Source: CAWVSB01 sp046710535 (lineage in GTDB: Bacteria > Pseudomonadota > Gammaproteobacteria > Pseudomonadales > CAWVSB01). From it: a DNA stretch of 64,000 nt. Positions 25,688 to 35,101 of the stretch are shown piece by piece. The stretch is taken from assembly GCA_046710535.1 (NCBI GenBank), contig JBKEHH010000004.1, positions 186,001-250,000 on the forward strand. The letters are read 5' to 3'. The translations under genes and the position numbers were made by a program. The notes below the pieces were generated by a model. That model was not told the DNA's origin. It worked only from the letters and a program-made list of their open reading frames with translations, and did not search any database. Position 1 is the stretch's first letter. Every line of letters starts with the position of its first letter.

Positions 25688-27076
25688 TTATTTGGCGTAA
25701 ACGTATTTATCTAATGTTTGATGAAAATGACGGATGCGGCTTTCCTGATAATTAGCCAACACTACTTCACCAGACTGCAAATTTTTCAGACCTTTATGAA
25801 CCATTTTTAGATTACTAAAATCTTGATCAAACACTTTGCCTAAACCACCAGCCAAAGGCTCTGCTTCCGAAAACTGTTGGTCTTTATCGAGTTTAATGAC
25901 GGGCACATCAGCGGGCCGCTCCGCGCCTTCAGGAAACCGCATCAAAACAATAATTTCCATTATGCACATATCATGGTTATCACCATAAGGCCTCATCCGA
26001 TAGGTTAAGTTTGGATGAAAACCTGCCCACGGTGCAAAGTTTGGAAACAACGAATACAGAATAGAATCCATAATTTCACTTTTAGTACAAAACTCTTTTA
26101 AGTCCATATCATACTGTTGCCCAAAGGCTTCCATATAATAATTTGCCAACCACTCTCTGGCCGACACGCCTTCTGGCACAGTGACACTTTCGTCTTTACC
26201 CAATAAGTCTGAATTATGCAGCCAGTCATTAACCGTAGTGTCGGAATCAACATTATTTAGATGCGGGCTCACCACACCCATTGGCGAGATGGTACGACTT
26301 ACATTGTCTCCCCAAATATCATATTGGGAGTTAGAATCGCCCAAGTAAGTCATGATTTGTGGATGCGTTTGGACTGTGTGGTAAGACTCAATAAAAGCCT
26401 CCCAAGCAACTTTCCAGTTACACTCAATTATCTTTTCAACATGCATGGCTTTAAATGTGTTCTCTGGCTTCCAGCGCGTAAAGTGCTCGTCCAAAATACC
26501 CATATAGCTTTGCAGGCTTTCTGCCTCTAAATCCATATTAATAAAAACCCAACCACCCCAGGTACTAACCTGCACCTGCGGTAAAGAGAACTCTTCTTCT
26601 TTAATATGAGGAAAATCCCACTGACAAGGAGCACCATTAAAGTCACCGTCTAAACTCCATTTAAAACCGTGGAACGGACATTTAAATTCACGCGCTGTAC
26701 CACTGTTTTGACGTAGCTGACGACCTCGGTGCAAGCATGAATTATAAAAGCCTTTTAACTCACTGTTTTCATTACGCGAGACAACAATCGAATACTTGGC
26801 AATGTCGTAAACAAAGTAATCTCCAACCTTGGCAACTTCTGATTCACGACAAACCATTTGCCATGTTTTATTCCACATTTTTTCAACTTCTAAATCGTGA
26901 AATTCACGAGTCAAATACCGATCAGTTGAAATATTTTCAGAGCCCAAATACAAATCAGTGCTTTCGCGTAGAGATGCAGGCACTGCTACGTCTTCTTTAT
27001 CAAGCATTGCCTGATAAGACTCACCGTTTGATCTCGCAGCGATTTGTTGTTCTGTCAGTTTTATTGTCTCGCTCAT
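25688..27076 (-). CDS. Rieske non-haem iron oxygenase, alpha subunit
   Basis: The 462-residue protein has a Rieske [2Fe-2S] site (C114-L-H116 and C133-x-x-H136, in CLHRGRQL and CPFHGFKW) and a C-terminal catalytic domain with the mononuclear iron region ESYHTVQTHPQIM. Such oxygenases hydroxylate or demethylate aromatic and terpenoid or steroid substrates, using an electron-transfer chain. No ferredoxin or reductase gene is adjacent, so partners must lie elsewhere. I chose the ATG at 27076 over a TTG four codons earlier. It is in the middle of the 15-gene operon. Confidence 0.85.
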   Translation of the reverse strand: MSETIKLTEQQIAARSNGESYQAMLDKEDVAVPASLRESTDLYLGSENISTDRYLTREFHDLEVEKMWNKTWQMVCRESEVAKVGDYFVYDIAKYSIVVSRNENSELKGFYNSCLHRGRQLRQNSGTAREFKCPFHGFKWSLDGDFNGAPCQWDFPHIKEEEFSLPQVQVSTWGGWVFINMDLEAESLQSYMGILDEHFTRWKPENTFKAMHVEKIIECNWKVAWEAFIESYHTVQTHPQIMTYLGDSNSQYDIWGDNVSRTISPMGVVSPHLNNVDSDTTVNDWLHNSDLLGKDESVTVPEGVSAREWLANYYMEAFGQQYDMDLKEFCTKSEIMDSILYSLFPNFAPWAGFHPNLTYRMRPYGDNHDMCIMEIIVLMRFPEGAERPADVPVIKLDKDQQFSEAEPLAGGLGKVFDQDFSNLKMVHKGLKNLQSGEVVLANYQESRIRHFHQTLDKYVYAK

Positions 27077-27145
27077 ATCTTTACCCAATATTAGAGAATT
27101 AATTTTTATTGTTCGCTTTATAAAACTTCTAAAGTTCTAAGACTG

Positions 27146-28288
27146 CTAACGCTCAAGAATAGTGACTGCACTAATACCCGGCGCACCATACACATGGGTA
27201 TAACCCAGCTTAGGGTCGTTAGGCACTTGGCGCTTACCCGCCTGCCCACGTAACTGCAAGCAGGTTTCAAAAACTTGACGCAAGCCGGTTGCGCCAATTG
27301 GTTCGCCATTAGCCAAGCAGCCGCCATCAGTGTTAATTGGCATAGCGCCGTTAATAGCGGTGGCACCAGAGTCAATTAGCTGCTCTTGCTCGCCGTGTTC
27401 ACAAAAGTCGTTTTCAGCCATATGCATTATTTCAGCGCCACTTTCAGTGTCTTGTAACTGCATTACATCAATATCTTTTGGTCCTACACCAGCCTGCTCA
27501 AACGCTGCTTTGGCCGCGTCAACTGTTGGTCCATCAACTTGTTCCAAAGCTTGTGACGGTGCAAATACCTCAAATGATCCATAGCGACGCGATCTAAAAG
27601 CGGCCGCTTTCAAGTAAATTGGTTTGTCAGTGTATTGTTTAGCCTTGTCTGCACGACACAACACAAGGGCCACACCGCCTTCAGCCGGAGCACAAAACAT
27701 ATATTTAGTTAGCGGATCGCTGACCATTGGTGCATTGGCTATTTCATCAAAACTAATAGGCTGTCTGCGCCATGCATTTTCATTGTGCTCGGCATTGATA
27801 AAGGCTTTTTCTGAAACTTTAGCTAATGCGTCTTTGCTAATACCATGAATATGCATATAGCGCTGTATTTTCATTGCAAAAAACTGAGTGGTTAACATCA
27901 TGCCAGCTTCGCCATACCACTCGCCCAAACCTAACGCTTTAGGGTCAGCAGCAAAAGCGCCACGATCGTGCTTATCAAAACCAGCCACCATGCCAATGTC
28001 ATACTCGCCAGACTTAATAGCGTTATAGGCAGAAATCAACGAACTGCCGCCGGTTGCACAGCCATTAGCCACATTGATGAACGGCAAGCCCGTTAGGCCC
28101 AGCTCGTTAACTAAAGCGTCGGCACTGCCTGCGCTAGCGCTGCCACCAAAGCCAAATTGCATATCTTTCCATACTACGCCGGCGTCTTTTAATGCTTGGC
28201 GCACTGCATAGGCACCTTGCTGTAAACCACTAAGCTCAGGCGTGCGGCCAAAACGGTGGATACCGATACCTACAATTGCGACATCCAT
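27146..28288 (-). CDS. thiolase-like lipid-transfer protein (SCP-x/Ltp2 type)
   Basis: The 380-residue protein has the thiolase fold of the SCP-x/lipid-transfer group: the start VAIVGIGIHRFGR, the active-site region NGCATGGSS with Cys, and a late GANGEPIGATGLRQ-like segment (GGCLANGEPIGATGLR). Its gene overlaps the DUF35 gene by one base (TAATG). In steroid catabolism the equivalent pair Ltp2-DUF35 is a retro-aldolase cleaving a CoA thioester side chain, and other members are thiolases. Here it is expected to do the chain-cleaving step; whether by thiolysis or retro-aldol reaction is not clear. Confidence 0.8.
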   Translation of the reverse strand: MDVAIVGIGIHRFGRTPELSGLQQGAYAVRQALKDAGVVWKDMQFGFGGSASAGSADALVNELGLTGLPFINVANGCATGGSSLISAYNAIKSGEYDIGMVAGFDKHDRGAFAADPKALGLGEWYGEAGMMLTTQFFAMKIQRYMHIHGISKDALAKVSEKAFINAEHNENAWRRQPISFDEIANAPMVSDPLTKYMFCAPAEGGVALVLCRADKAKQYTDKPIYLKAAAFRSRRYGSFEVFAPSQALEQVDGPTVDAAKAAFEQAGVGPKDIDVMQLQDTESGAEIMHMAENDFCEHGEQEQLIDSGATAINGAMPINTDGGCLANGEPIGATGLRQVFETCLQLRGQAGKRQVPNDPKLGYTHVYGAPGISAVTILER

Positions 28289-28710
28289 TATTTGGCCCCC
28301 TTAAATGCAAAATTAATAATTTCATTGCCATCTTCATGACGGAAAACTTCAAACACTACTTCCATCTCCATGCCAATGGTCAGCTGCTCTGCGGTATTTT
28401 CAAGTAGGCGAGTTTCTACACAAATTGCACCCGGCAACTCTACATAGCCTACTCCGTAAGGCCGAAACGTCTCTGGCGTTTCATCAGAATTATAAGGAGA
28501 CTTTGGCATAAAGCTTTGAATAGTCCAGCTCCATAAAGTACCTTTACGCGGCAACTCTTCAGTTTTAACGTCTTCGCTACCGCAAGCTATGCAGTTAGTT
28601 TTCACGGGGAAATCAGCAATACCACATTGCTGGCAGCGACTACCTAGCAAGGCTGGATTGTCGCTAGACCAAGTAAACAAGCCTTCTTGTATTGGAATTT
28701 GTTTAGTCAT
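28288..28710 (-). CDS. DUF35 OB-fold zinc-ribbon protein
   Basis: The 140-residue protein has an N-terminal rubredoxin-like zinc ribbon (CQQCG...CIACG) and an OB-fold (about residues 60-135), the standard DUF35 layout. Such proteins bind and activate acyl-CoA thiolase/aldolase partners, as in Ltp2-ChsH2. The stop codon overlaps the thiolase-like gene's ATG by one base, so the two are translationally coupled and probably form one complex. Confidence 0.85.
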   Translation of the reverse strand: MTKQIPIQEGLFTWSSDNPALLGSRCQQCGIADFPVKTNCIACGSEDVKTEELPRKGTLWSWTIQSFMPKSPYNSDETPETFRPYGVGYVELPGAICVETRLLENTAEQLTIGMEMEVVFEVFRHEDGNEIINFAFKGAK

Positions 28711-28749
28711 TATTCTCTCTGCTAACTATCTGTTTAAACTGCCAACTGA

Positions 28750-30159
28750 CTAACTGTGTATAGCTTTACCATAAGCGTCTAACACCGACTCATGCATTGC
28801 TTCTGACAAAGTCGGATGAGCAAAGACGGTATGCATTAATTCTTCTTCGGTTGTTTCTAGTTTTTGTGCGATCACATAACCTTGAATCAGCTCAGTTACT
28901 TCTGCGCCAATCATGTGTGCCCCTAACAGTTCGTCGGTCTCTTCATCAAAAATAGTTTTGATAAAACCTTCGGTCTCGCCCATAGCTTGGGCTTTGCCCA
29001 TAGCGCTTAAATCAAACTTACCAACGCGAATCTTTAGTCCTTCATCGCGGGCTTGCTGCTCAGTTAAACCAACACTAGCAATTTGCGGCGAGCTATAGGT
29101 ACAGCCAGGCACGCTTAATGCGTTAAGTGGCTCAATACCTTCAACGCCGGCAATTTTTTCTACACAGATTATTGCCTCATGGCTGGCTTTGTGGGCAAGC
29201 CATGGCGGCTTGGTCATATCGCCAATGGCATAAACACCTTTAACAGTTGTTTGTGACCATTGATCAACGGCTACTTGGCCACGGTCTAGCTCAACACCTA
29301 ATTTTTCAAAACCTAAACCCGCAGTATTAGCACTAACACCTACCGCTAATATAACTTTATCAAAGCTTGCTGTTTGTGTTTTGCCATTAGCGTCAGTCCA
29401 TGTCGCTGCAGCTTTAGTTTTTTTAACCTCAAGCTGGTCTAACTTTGCGCCAGTATAAAATGTCATGCCGCGTTTTTTAAAACTACTCTCAGCAGCTTTT
29501 GATACTTCAGCATCTTCTTGCGGCAAAATTCGATCTAACATTTCTAACACCACAACGTCGGTGCCAAAACTATTATAAAAACTGGCAAATTCAATGCCGA
29601 TTGCACCCGAGCCAACCACTAACAAAGATTTAGGCAGTTTAGTTGGTGTCATCGCCTCTTTGGCAGTCCACACTATTTTCCCATCCGGCTCTAAACCCGG
29701 AATCACTCGTGGGCTAGCACCAGTAGCAAAGATAATATGTGGCGCAGATAACTTAGCGACAGTTTTGTTATCAACATTTACATCAACTAAATCTGCCGTA
29801 TCGAGTTTGGCCCAACCAGTAATCACGGTGATGTTGTTTTTCTTCATTAAATAACTGATGCCATCACTTAAGCGCCCAGCTATATCACGGCTGCGCTTAA
29901 CGATTTTTTTCATATTAAAACTGGCATCACCAACACTTATGCCATAGTCATCGGCATGTTGAATAGAATGATAAACCTCGGCACTTTTGAGTAAGCTTTT
30001 AGTGGGAATACAACCCCAGTTTAAGCACACACCACCCATATGCTGGGCTTCAACTATAGCGACATTCATGCCTAACTGAGCGCCACGAATGGCAGCCACA
30101 TAGCCACCAGGGCCAGCACCAACTACAACTAAATCAAACTGTTGCGTTTCAATAGCCAC
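28750..30159 (-). CDS. lpdA: dihydrolipoamide dehydrogenase (E3)
   Basis: The 469-residue flavoprotein has the FAD-binding GAGPGGYVAAI, the redox disulphide GGVCLNWGCIPTKSL, NAD-binding VVGSGAIGIEFAS and the C-terminal HAHPTLSE-like VFAHPTLSEAMHE with the catalytic His-Glu. It re-oxidises the lipoyl group of E2 using NAD. It follows E2 by nine bases and forms a full complex with the three upstream genes. Being operon-encoded, it is likely dedicated to this complex. Confidence 0.9.
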   Translation of the reverse strand: MAIETQQFDLVVVGAGPGGYVAAIRGAQLGMNVAIVEAQHMGGVCLNWGCIPTKSLLKSAEVYHSIQHADDYGISVGDASFNMKKIVKRSRDIAGRLSDGISYLMKKNNITVITGWAKLDTADLVDVNVDNKTVAKLSAPHIIFATGASPRVIPGLEPDGKIVWTAKEAMTPTKLPKSLLVVGSGAIGIEFASFYNSFGTDVVVLEMLDRILPQEDAEVSKAAESSFKKRGMTFYTGAKLDQLEVKKTKAAATWTDANGKTQTASFDKVILAVGVSANTAGLGFEKLGVELDRGQVAVDQWSQTTVKGVYAIGDMTKPPWLAHKASHEAIICVEKIAGVEGIEPLNALSVPGCTYSSPQIASVGLTEQQARDEGLKIRVGKFDLSAMGKAQAMGETEGFIKTIFDEETDELLGAHMIGAEVTELIQGYVIAQKLETTEEELMHTVFAHPTLSEAMHESVLDAYGKAIHS

Positions 30160-30168
30160 AACCGCCCC

Positions 30169-31638
30169 CTATAACAACATTGAGGCTGGGTTTTCTAAAA
30201 AGCCTTTTAAGGCTTTCAAGAACGTGGCCGCTACTGCGCCGTCTATCGCCCGATGATCGCTTGATAAAGATACCCGCATCACTGTCGCTGGAACAATACT
30301 GTCACCGCGCACAACCGGTTTCTTTTTACCGGCAGCGATGGCAAGTATTGCCGCTTGAGGTAGATTAATAATCGCATCAAACTGATCAACGCCAAACATA
30401 CCCAAATTTGAAACACTAAAGGTTCCACCTTGTAATTCATCAATACTTAGGCTGCCATTTTGAGCACGCTCAGCTAAGTCTTTCGATTCAGCGGCAATTT
30501 GCGGCAACCCTTTATTCGCTACATTGCGAATAACCGGAGTAATCAGGCCACCCTCTATTGCTACTGCCATTGAAATGTCTACTTGTTCAAACCGGCGAAT
30601 AGTCTCGCCAGTGAACTGTACATTGACATCTGGCACTTTCACCAATGCACTAGCACACGCTTTAATCACAAAGTCGTTTACCGACAGGCTATGACCAAGT
30701 TCATCATTCATACATTTGCGTTGCGATAACAAACTGTCTATTTCGATATCAACACTGACTCTATAATGCGGAATAGTTTGCTTAGACTCACTTAAACGCG
30801 CCGCGATAGTTTTACGCATACCGCTTAATTTTTCTTCGCTGTAGTCAGCTACGCCGGTTAGTGCAACAGCTGCCCGTTCAACATCGTCTTTGCTAACGCG
30901 CCCGCGACTACCAGTAGGGGTAACGTCATGCAAATTAATATTAAGCTTTGCAGCCATTCGCCTAGCAACAGGCGTTGCCGCAATACGTGAATCATCTGCT
31001 GTTGTTTTAGCCGGGCTAGTTGATGCCGCAGGACTGCCAGCTAGCGGCGCAGCCATTACACGAATACCAGCCGCTTGCTCCACATCGCTTTTTGATACTC
31101 GTCCGTTACGACCAGTAGCGGTTATGTTATTCAAGTTTACGTTATTAGCTTTGGCTATTCTTCTGGCGACTGCTGACGCTTTTACATCGCTATCATCAGG
31201 TCCTTCAGACAAAGCCGACTTTGACGCTTGCGGCGCTGCAGCAGTCGCAGGCGTTACCGCCTTCACTTCTACTTTAGGCGCAGCAGGTGTACTCGTCCCA
31301 CTGCCATCGGTTACCGATGATTTTGCTAAAGCAGCACCACCAGCTGCAACCACAAAATTGGCAACAAAGTCGTCAATTTCAGCTGCGCTAACTTTACCTT
31401 CAGCTAACACACCCAGCAGCATCCCTACTTGATGAGTCTCTCCCGGGTTGGCAATAATACGCACCAGCGTGCCCGCAATAGTTGTTACAGCAGTGTTTAC
31501 AATTTTTGAAGTTTCGATATCACAGTATTCGTCGCCAACGGCCAGGGCATCACCAACGGCCACGCGCCATTCAGTAATATCGCCCTCTTCCATCGACATC
31601 CCCCACTTGGGAACCGTCAAGGCATGCAGTTTACTCAT
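30169..31638 (-). CDS. E2 dihydrolipoamide acyltransferase with two binding domains
   Basis: The 489-residue E2 has one lipoyl domain (residues 1-80, lipoyl Lys K45 in DIETSKIV), then two peripheral-subunit-binding domains in series (about 153-188 with ASAVARRIAK and GRNGRVSKSDV; 217-256 with ATPVARRMAA and GSRGRVSKDDV). The catalytic domain follows (about 265-489), with the active H462-x3-D466-G. Most E2 proteins have just one binding domain; the second looks like an internal duplication joined by an Ala/Pro-rich linker. The start overlaps the E1beta stop by four bases. The acyl group handled is unknown. Confidence 0.88.
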   Translation of the reverse strand: MSKLHALTVPKWGMSMEEGDITEWRVAVGDALAVGDEYCDIETSKIVNTAVTTIAGTLVRIIANPGETHQVGMLLGVLAEGKVSAAEIDDFVANFVVAAGGAALAKSSVTDGSGTSTPAAPKVEVKAVTPATAAAPQASKSALSEGPDDSDVKASAVARRIAKANNVNLNNITATGRNGRVSKSDVEQAAGIRVMAAPLAGSPAASTSPAKTTADDSRIAATPVARRMAAKLNINLHDVTPTGSRGRVSKDDVERAAVALTGVADYSEEKLSGMRKTIAARLSESKQTIPHYRVSVDIEIDSLLSQRKCMNDELGHSLSVNDFVIKACASALVKVPDVNVQFTGETIRRFEQVDISMAVAIEGGLITPVIRNVANKGLPQIAAESKDLAERAQNGSLSIDELQGGTFSVSNLGMFGVDQFDAIINLPQAAILAIAAGKKKPVVRGDSIVPATVMRVSLSSDHRAIDGAVAATFLKALKGFLENPASMLL

Positions 31639-32648
31639 CTTTTGTACCCCAACACTTCACGCACAGCTGCTTCAATGTCAGCTTCTTGCGGCATCCACGC
31701 ATCTTCAAGTGCCGGTGCAAATGGTATTGGCGAATGAGCAGCCGTTACCTTTTTGATTGGCGCACGCAATGCCCCAAATGCTTTTTCAGCGATGATACTG
31801 GAGATATCCGCCGCCAAACCACAACGAGGAGTCATCTCATCGACGATTACCAAACGCCCTGTTGTCTCTACACTTTCAATAATTGCTTCTTCATCAAACG
31901 GTGAGGTTGTGCGCGGATCAATAACATCACAAGTGATGCCCTCAAGCGCCAAACGGTCAGCTACCGCCACTGCTTTATTTACCGTGTTAGAAATACCAAC
32001 AATGGTTACGTCAGTGCCTTCACGTAAGAAATTAGCTTCACCAAACGGAATGGCATATGGCTCATCAGGCACTTCACAGCTAGTCTCATACAAGAATTTG
32101 TCTTCTACAAAAATGACGCAATCGTTATCGCGAATAGCTTGAATCAATAAGCCTTTGGCGTCATAGGCGTTGGTCGGACAAACCACTTTTAAACCCGGCA
32201 CCATGGTTACCATTTGGGTTAAGTTTTGTGAATGCTGAGCGCCACCACGCAGGCCAGCGCCAGCCATCGTACGAACAACCATTGGGCATTCGGCTTTGCC
32301 ACCAAACATATAATGAAACTTAGCTGCTTGGTTATATATCTGGTCAAAGCAGACCCCTAAAAAGTCCATAAACATTAGTTCGGCGATTGGACGCAGTCCA
32401 GTTTGTGCCGCTCCTGCCGCCGCACCCATAATGGCTGACTCGGTAATTGGCGTATCGATAACACGGGCTTCACCAAACTCTGGAAATAGGCCTTTAGTCA
32501 CGCCCATTACACCGCCGTATGCGTCACGGTCGCCGTCACAACCCGCACCGCCGGCAACATCTTCACCGATAATGATAATGGTAGGGTCACGCCGCATTTC
32601 TTGCGCCATGGCTTCGTTAATTGCTTGTCTGTATGTTTTTATTGGCAT
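31635..32648 (-). CDS. E1 beta subunit of 2-oxoacid/acetoin-type dehydrogenase
   Basis: The 337-residue protein matches E1beta of the thiamine-diphosphate complexes, with GEDVAGGAGCDGDRDAYGG near the N terminus and a transketolase C-terminal domain (VVDEMTPRCGLAADISS). Length and adjacent small E1alpha fit the acetoin dehydrogenase AcoA/AcoB arrangement, but branched-chain or pyruvate types are similar. It overlaps E2 by four bases and follows E1alpha by 41. It probably works on a 2-oxoacid or alpha-hydroxyketone made in this pathway. Confidence 0.88.
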   Translation of the reverse strand: MPIKTYRQAINEAMAQEMRRDPTIIIIGEDVAGGAGCDGDRDAYGGVMGVTKGLFPEFGEARVIDTPITESAIMGAAAGAAQTGLRPIAELMFMDFLGVCFDQIYNQAAKFHYMFGGKAECPMVVRTMAGAGLRGGAQHSQNLTQMVTMVPGLKVVCPTNAYDAKGLLIQAIRDNDCVIFVEDKFLYETSCEVPDEPYAIPFGEANFLREGTDVTIVGISNTVNKAVAVADRLALEGITCDVIDPRTTSPFDEEAIIESVETTGRLVIVDEMTPRCGLAADISSIIAEKAFGALRAPIKKVTAAHSPIPFAPALEDAWMPQEADIEAAVREVLGYKR

Positions 32649-32689
32649 TATTTCTTACTCCAAATCTTATCTGCTATGCGTGTTGGTGA

Positions 32690-33661
32690 TTAATATTCTG
32701 AGCTATATACATCGGTTAATAGCTCTGACACGTCTGGCGATGGCGCTGCCAAGGCCGCTTCCGCAGATTCAGCAATTAACTTCGCAACTTCTTTATCTAT
32801 TTTGTCTAGCTGCGCTTTAGTAGCGAGCTTTGCCTTAATCGCTTTTTCACGAGCAATTTTCAAACAATCCATTTCTTCCATTAGTCGTTTAACTTCGCCT
32901 TTGCCGCGATACTGCTGAGCATCACCTTCAAAGTGGCCTCTAAAACGTGTAATAGTGGCTTCAATAGCGATAGGACCTTTACCACTGCGGCAGTGCTCAA
33001 CCGCTTTTTGGCAAGCGTCGTACATGGCGAATATATCGGCGCCATCAACTTTAACGGCTGGCATACCAAAGCCTTTGGCACGGCTAGCAATGTCTTTAGA
33101 ACCAACGGCATAACCGGCCGCGGTGCCCTCACCATAACCGTTGTTTTCAAACATAAATATTGCCGGCACTTTTAATACCACCGCCATGTTCATAGCTTCA
33201 AAGGTAGTGCCTTGGTTAGAACCACCGTCGCCAGTAAACGAAACCCCGACCCGGTCAGTACCTAATGTTTTACACGATAATGCGGCACCAACAATTAACG
33301 GCGGGCCACCCCCAACAATCGCATTGGCACCTAACATGCCTTTTTCGATGGCGGCTATATGCATAGAGCCACCTTTGCCATTACAACTGCCGCCAACCTT
33401 AGCCATAATCTCTTTCATCATTTCGCCAACGTCACCACCTTTGGCAATACAATGACCATGCCCGCGGTGAGTACTAACAATATAGTCTTCATCAGTTAAA
33501 TGCGCGCACATACCTGATGCAATCGCCTCTTGGCCTGCGTACAAGTGTAAAAAGCCAGGGATGTTTCCCTTGCCAAATTCGTCACTCACGCGATATTCAA
33601 AATCTCGAATGGTGCGCATAGTGCGATATACTTCAAGGAACTTTTTTTTATCTAAAGACAT
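32690..33661 (-). CDS. E1 alpha subunit of 2-oxoacid/acetoin-type dehydrogenase
   Basis: The 323-residue protein has the thiamine-diphosphate motif GDGGSNQGTTFEAMNMA ending near FENN, and the E1alpha active-site THRGHGHCIAKG. Its length is close to AcoA of acetoin dehydrogenases. It lies 33 bases downstream of the first carotenoid-oxygenase gene and is followed by E1beta, E2 and E3. The set of four could cleave an alpha-diketone/acyloin or decarboxylate a 2-oxoacid to an acyl-CoA with NADH release. Confidence 0.88.
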   Translation of the reverse strand: MSLDKKKFLEVYRTMRTIRDFEYRVSDEFGKGNIPGFLHLYAGQEAIASGMCAHLTDEDYIVSTHRGHGHCIAKGGDVGEMMKEIMAKVGGSCNGKGGSMHIAAIEKGMLGANAIVGGGPPLIVGAALSCKTLGTDRVGVSFTGDGGSNQGTTFEAMNMAVVLKVPAIFMFENNGYGEGTAAGYAVGSKDIASRAKGFGMPAVKVDGADIFAMYDACQKAVEHCRSGKGPIAIEATITRFRGHFEGDAQQYRGKGEVKRLMEEMDCLKIAREKAIKAKLATKAQLDKIDKEVAKLIAESAEAALAAPSPDVSELLTDVYSSEY

Positions 33662-33694
33662 TGCTAGCCTCTTAATTGTTTAAGGTAATTATTA

Positions 33695-35101
33695 TTAAAG
33701 GGTTAAATTTTGCATCCAATTAGCGTGAAAGCCATTTGGCACTCGCGTAGGAATATGTACTTTTGCTATCGGCCCTGCGGCAAAATTGCCAGCACTGACA
33801 ATTGACAAAAAGGCACCTTCGTCAGGGTTATACACAAAACACATCAACCAACCGTCTTGTTCACGGTCGCTATCGGGGTTTGGCACATAAACTGGCTCGC
33901 CGGCATTAGCCTCTTCCCCATATTCAACTAATGTCGTTTCACCGGTTTCAAAATCGAATCGGCCGGTGCAGTTATAGCCATGAGCATCACCCCAGTCACG
34001 GTTACTTGATGCGGCAAAGCCATAGCGATATTTTTTCCCCATACGGCGTTCGTCAATACGTGAAAACTCACAGAATATTTCAGAAAACCGATCATTGGTG
34101 ACCGCTTTAGTCTCTAAATCAAGCGTCATGCGATACATACGACGCGGCTGCTTTTCAGTTCCGCTGCCTTGGGCAGAAGTAAACGGAATGGAGTTAATCC
34201 ACACATAGTCGATAATAATTTTGCCGTTTTCTTCATAGCCATTACAAAAGTGCCAGCTAAAGAATGCTTCGGTTTTAAACTCAAGATTATTACCACTGCC
34301 ATCGCGGGCTATAGCAATAATTTTGGTTCCAAGATCTGGCTCCCACATAAAAGGGTCTTCGCCTTTCATGGCTTTTTCTAAACTGTGAAACGCTGGAGCA
34401 TAAAAGATGATGATGTAATTTTCAGTAATTTGAAGATCGTGAATAATACCTTTACGCGGAAAGGTAATAGGAATTGCCTTGATGTGCTTACCGTCTCTAT
34501 CAAAGATCTGAACGGTATAGTCAGCGCTGTCCCAACGCTGGGTACAGGTAACTAATTGCCCCGTATCGGGGCAAACCTTGGGATGCGCCGTTAAGGCATC
34601 GCCTAGCTGTAACGCGCCTTCGTAGTCGTATAGGCCAACCGTGGACAAGTCATTGTTCATTAGATGCGGGAAACCGCCTTCCCACATGGCAAACAATTTA
34701 TTGCCGTGATAGATGACATTAGTGTTAGCGGTGTTACGCACAGGGCTAGGTTCACCGCCCGCATCAATAATCTCTTGCGGCACCGGCACAACTTTACCAA
34801 CGCTACCGTAAACCATATGGTCAACTTTACGCTCAGTATTTAAGTGATTGGTTTGCACCCAGCGATTTTTATATTCAACTTTACCGTCTTTAAAATAAAC
34901 AGCATGCACCATGCCGTCGCCATCTAATGGATACACATAATGATTAGGTTGATAGGCAACATTAGCGCCATCGCGCATAAATGCACCAACTAACTGTTTA
35001 GGAATCTCGCCCTCGATACGTAATTCGTCGTGGGAAAAATCACTCTCTTTGTCGACCGGCGCATAATTGCCTTGAAGATACGGAAAAGCGCTTAAGTCCA
35101 T
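33695..35101 (-). CDS. carotenoid-oxygenase family protein, operon leader gene
   Basis: The 468-residue protein has the seven-bladed propeller of carotenoid/stilbene cleavage dioxygenases and all four iron-ligand His: TAHPKV, IIHDLQ, WHFCNG and the C-terminal GFHANW. The family splits C=C bonds of carotenoids, apocarotenoids, stilbenes or alkenylphenols into aldehydes using O2. No signal peptide is seen, so it is cytoplasmic. It is the first gene of the 15-gene operon, with a regulon operator 79 bases upstream of its start. Substrate is unknown. Confidence 0.85.
   Translation of the reverse strand: MDLSAFPYLQGNYAPVDKESDFSHDELRIEGEIPKQLVGAFMRDGANVAYQPNHYVYPLDGDGMVHAVYFKDGKVEYKNRWVQTNHLNTERKVDHMVYGSVGKVVPVPQEIIDAGGEPSPVRNTANTNVIYHGNKLFAMWEGGFPHLMNNDLSTVGLYDYEGALQLGDALTAHPKVCPDTGQLVTCTQRWDSADYTVQIFDRDGKHIKAIPITFPRKGIIHDLQITENYIIIFYAPAFHSLEKAMKGEDPFMWEPDLGTKIIAIARDGSGNNLEFKTEAFFSWHFCNGYEENGKIIIDYVWINSIPFTSAQGSGTEKQPRRMYRMTLDLETKAVTNDRFSEIFCEFSRIDERRMGKKYRYGFAASSNRDWGDAHGYNCTGRFDFETGETTLVEYGEEANAGEPVYVPNPDSDREQDGWLMCFVYNPDEGAFLSIVSAGNFAAGPIAKVHIPTRVPNGFHANWMQNLTL

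Noticed and set aside
30890..31432. Long plus-strand frame opposite the E2 gene
   Set aside because: It mirrors the Ala/Pro-rich E2 linkers and binding domains, has low-complexity composition and no ribosome site; it is a shadow of the E2 gene.
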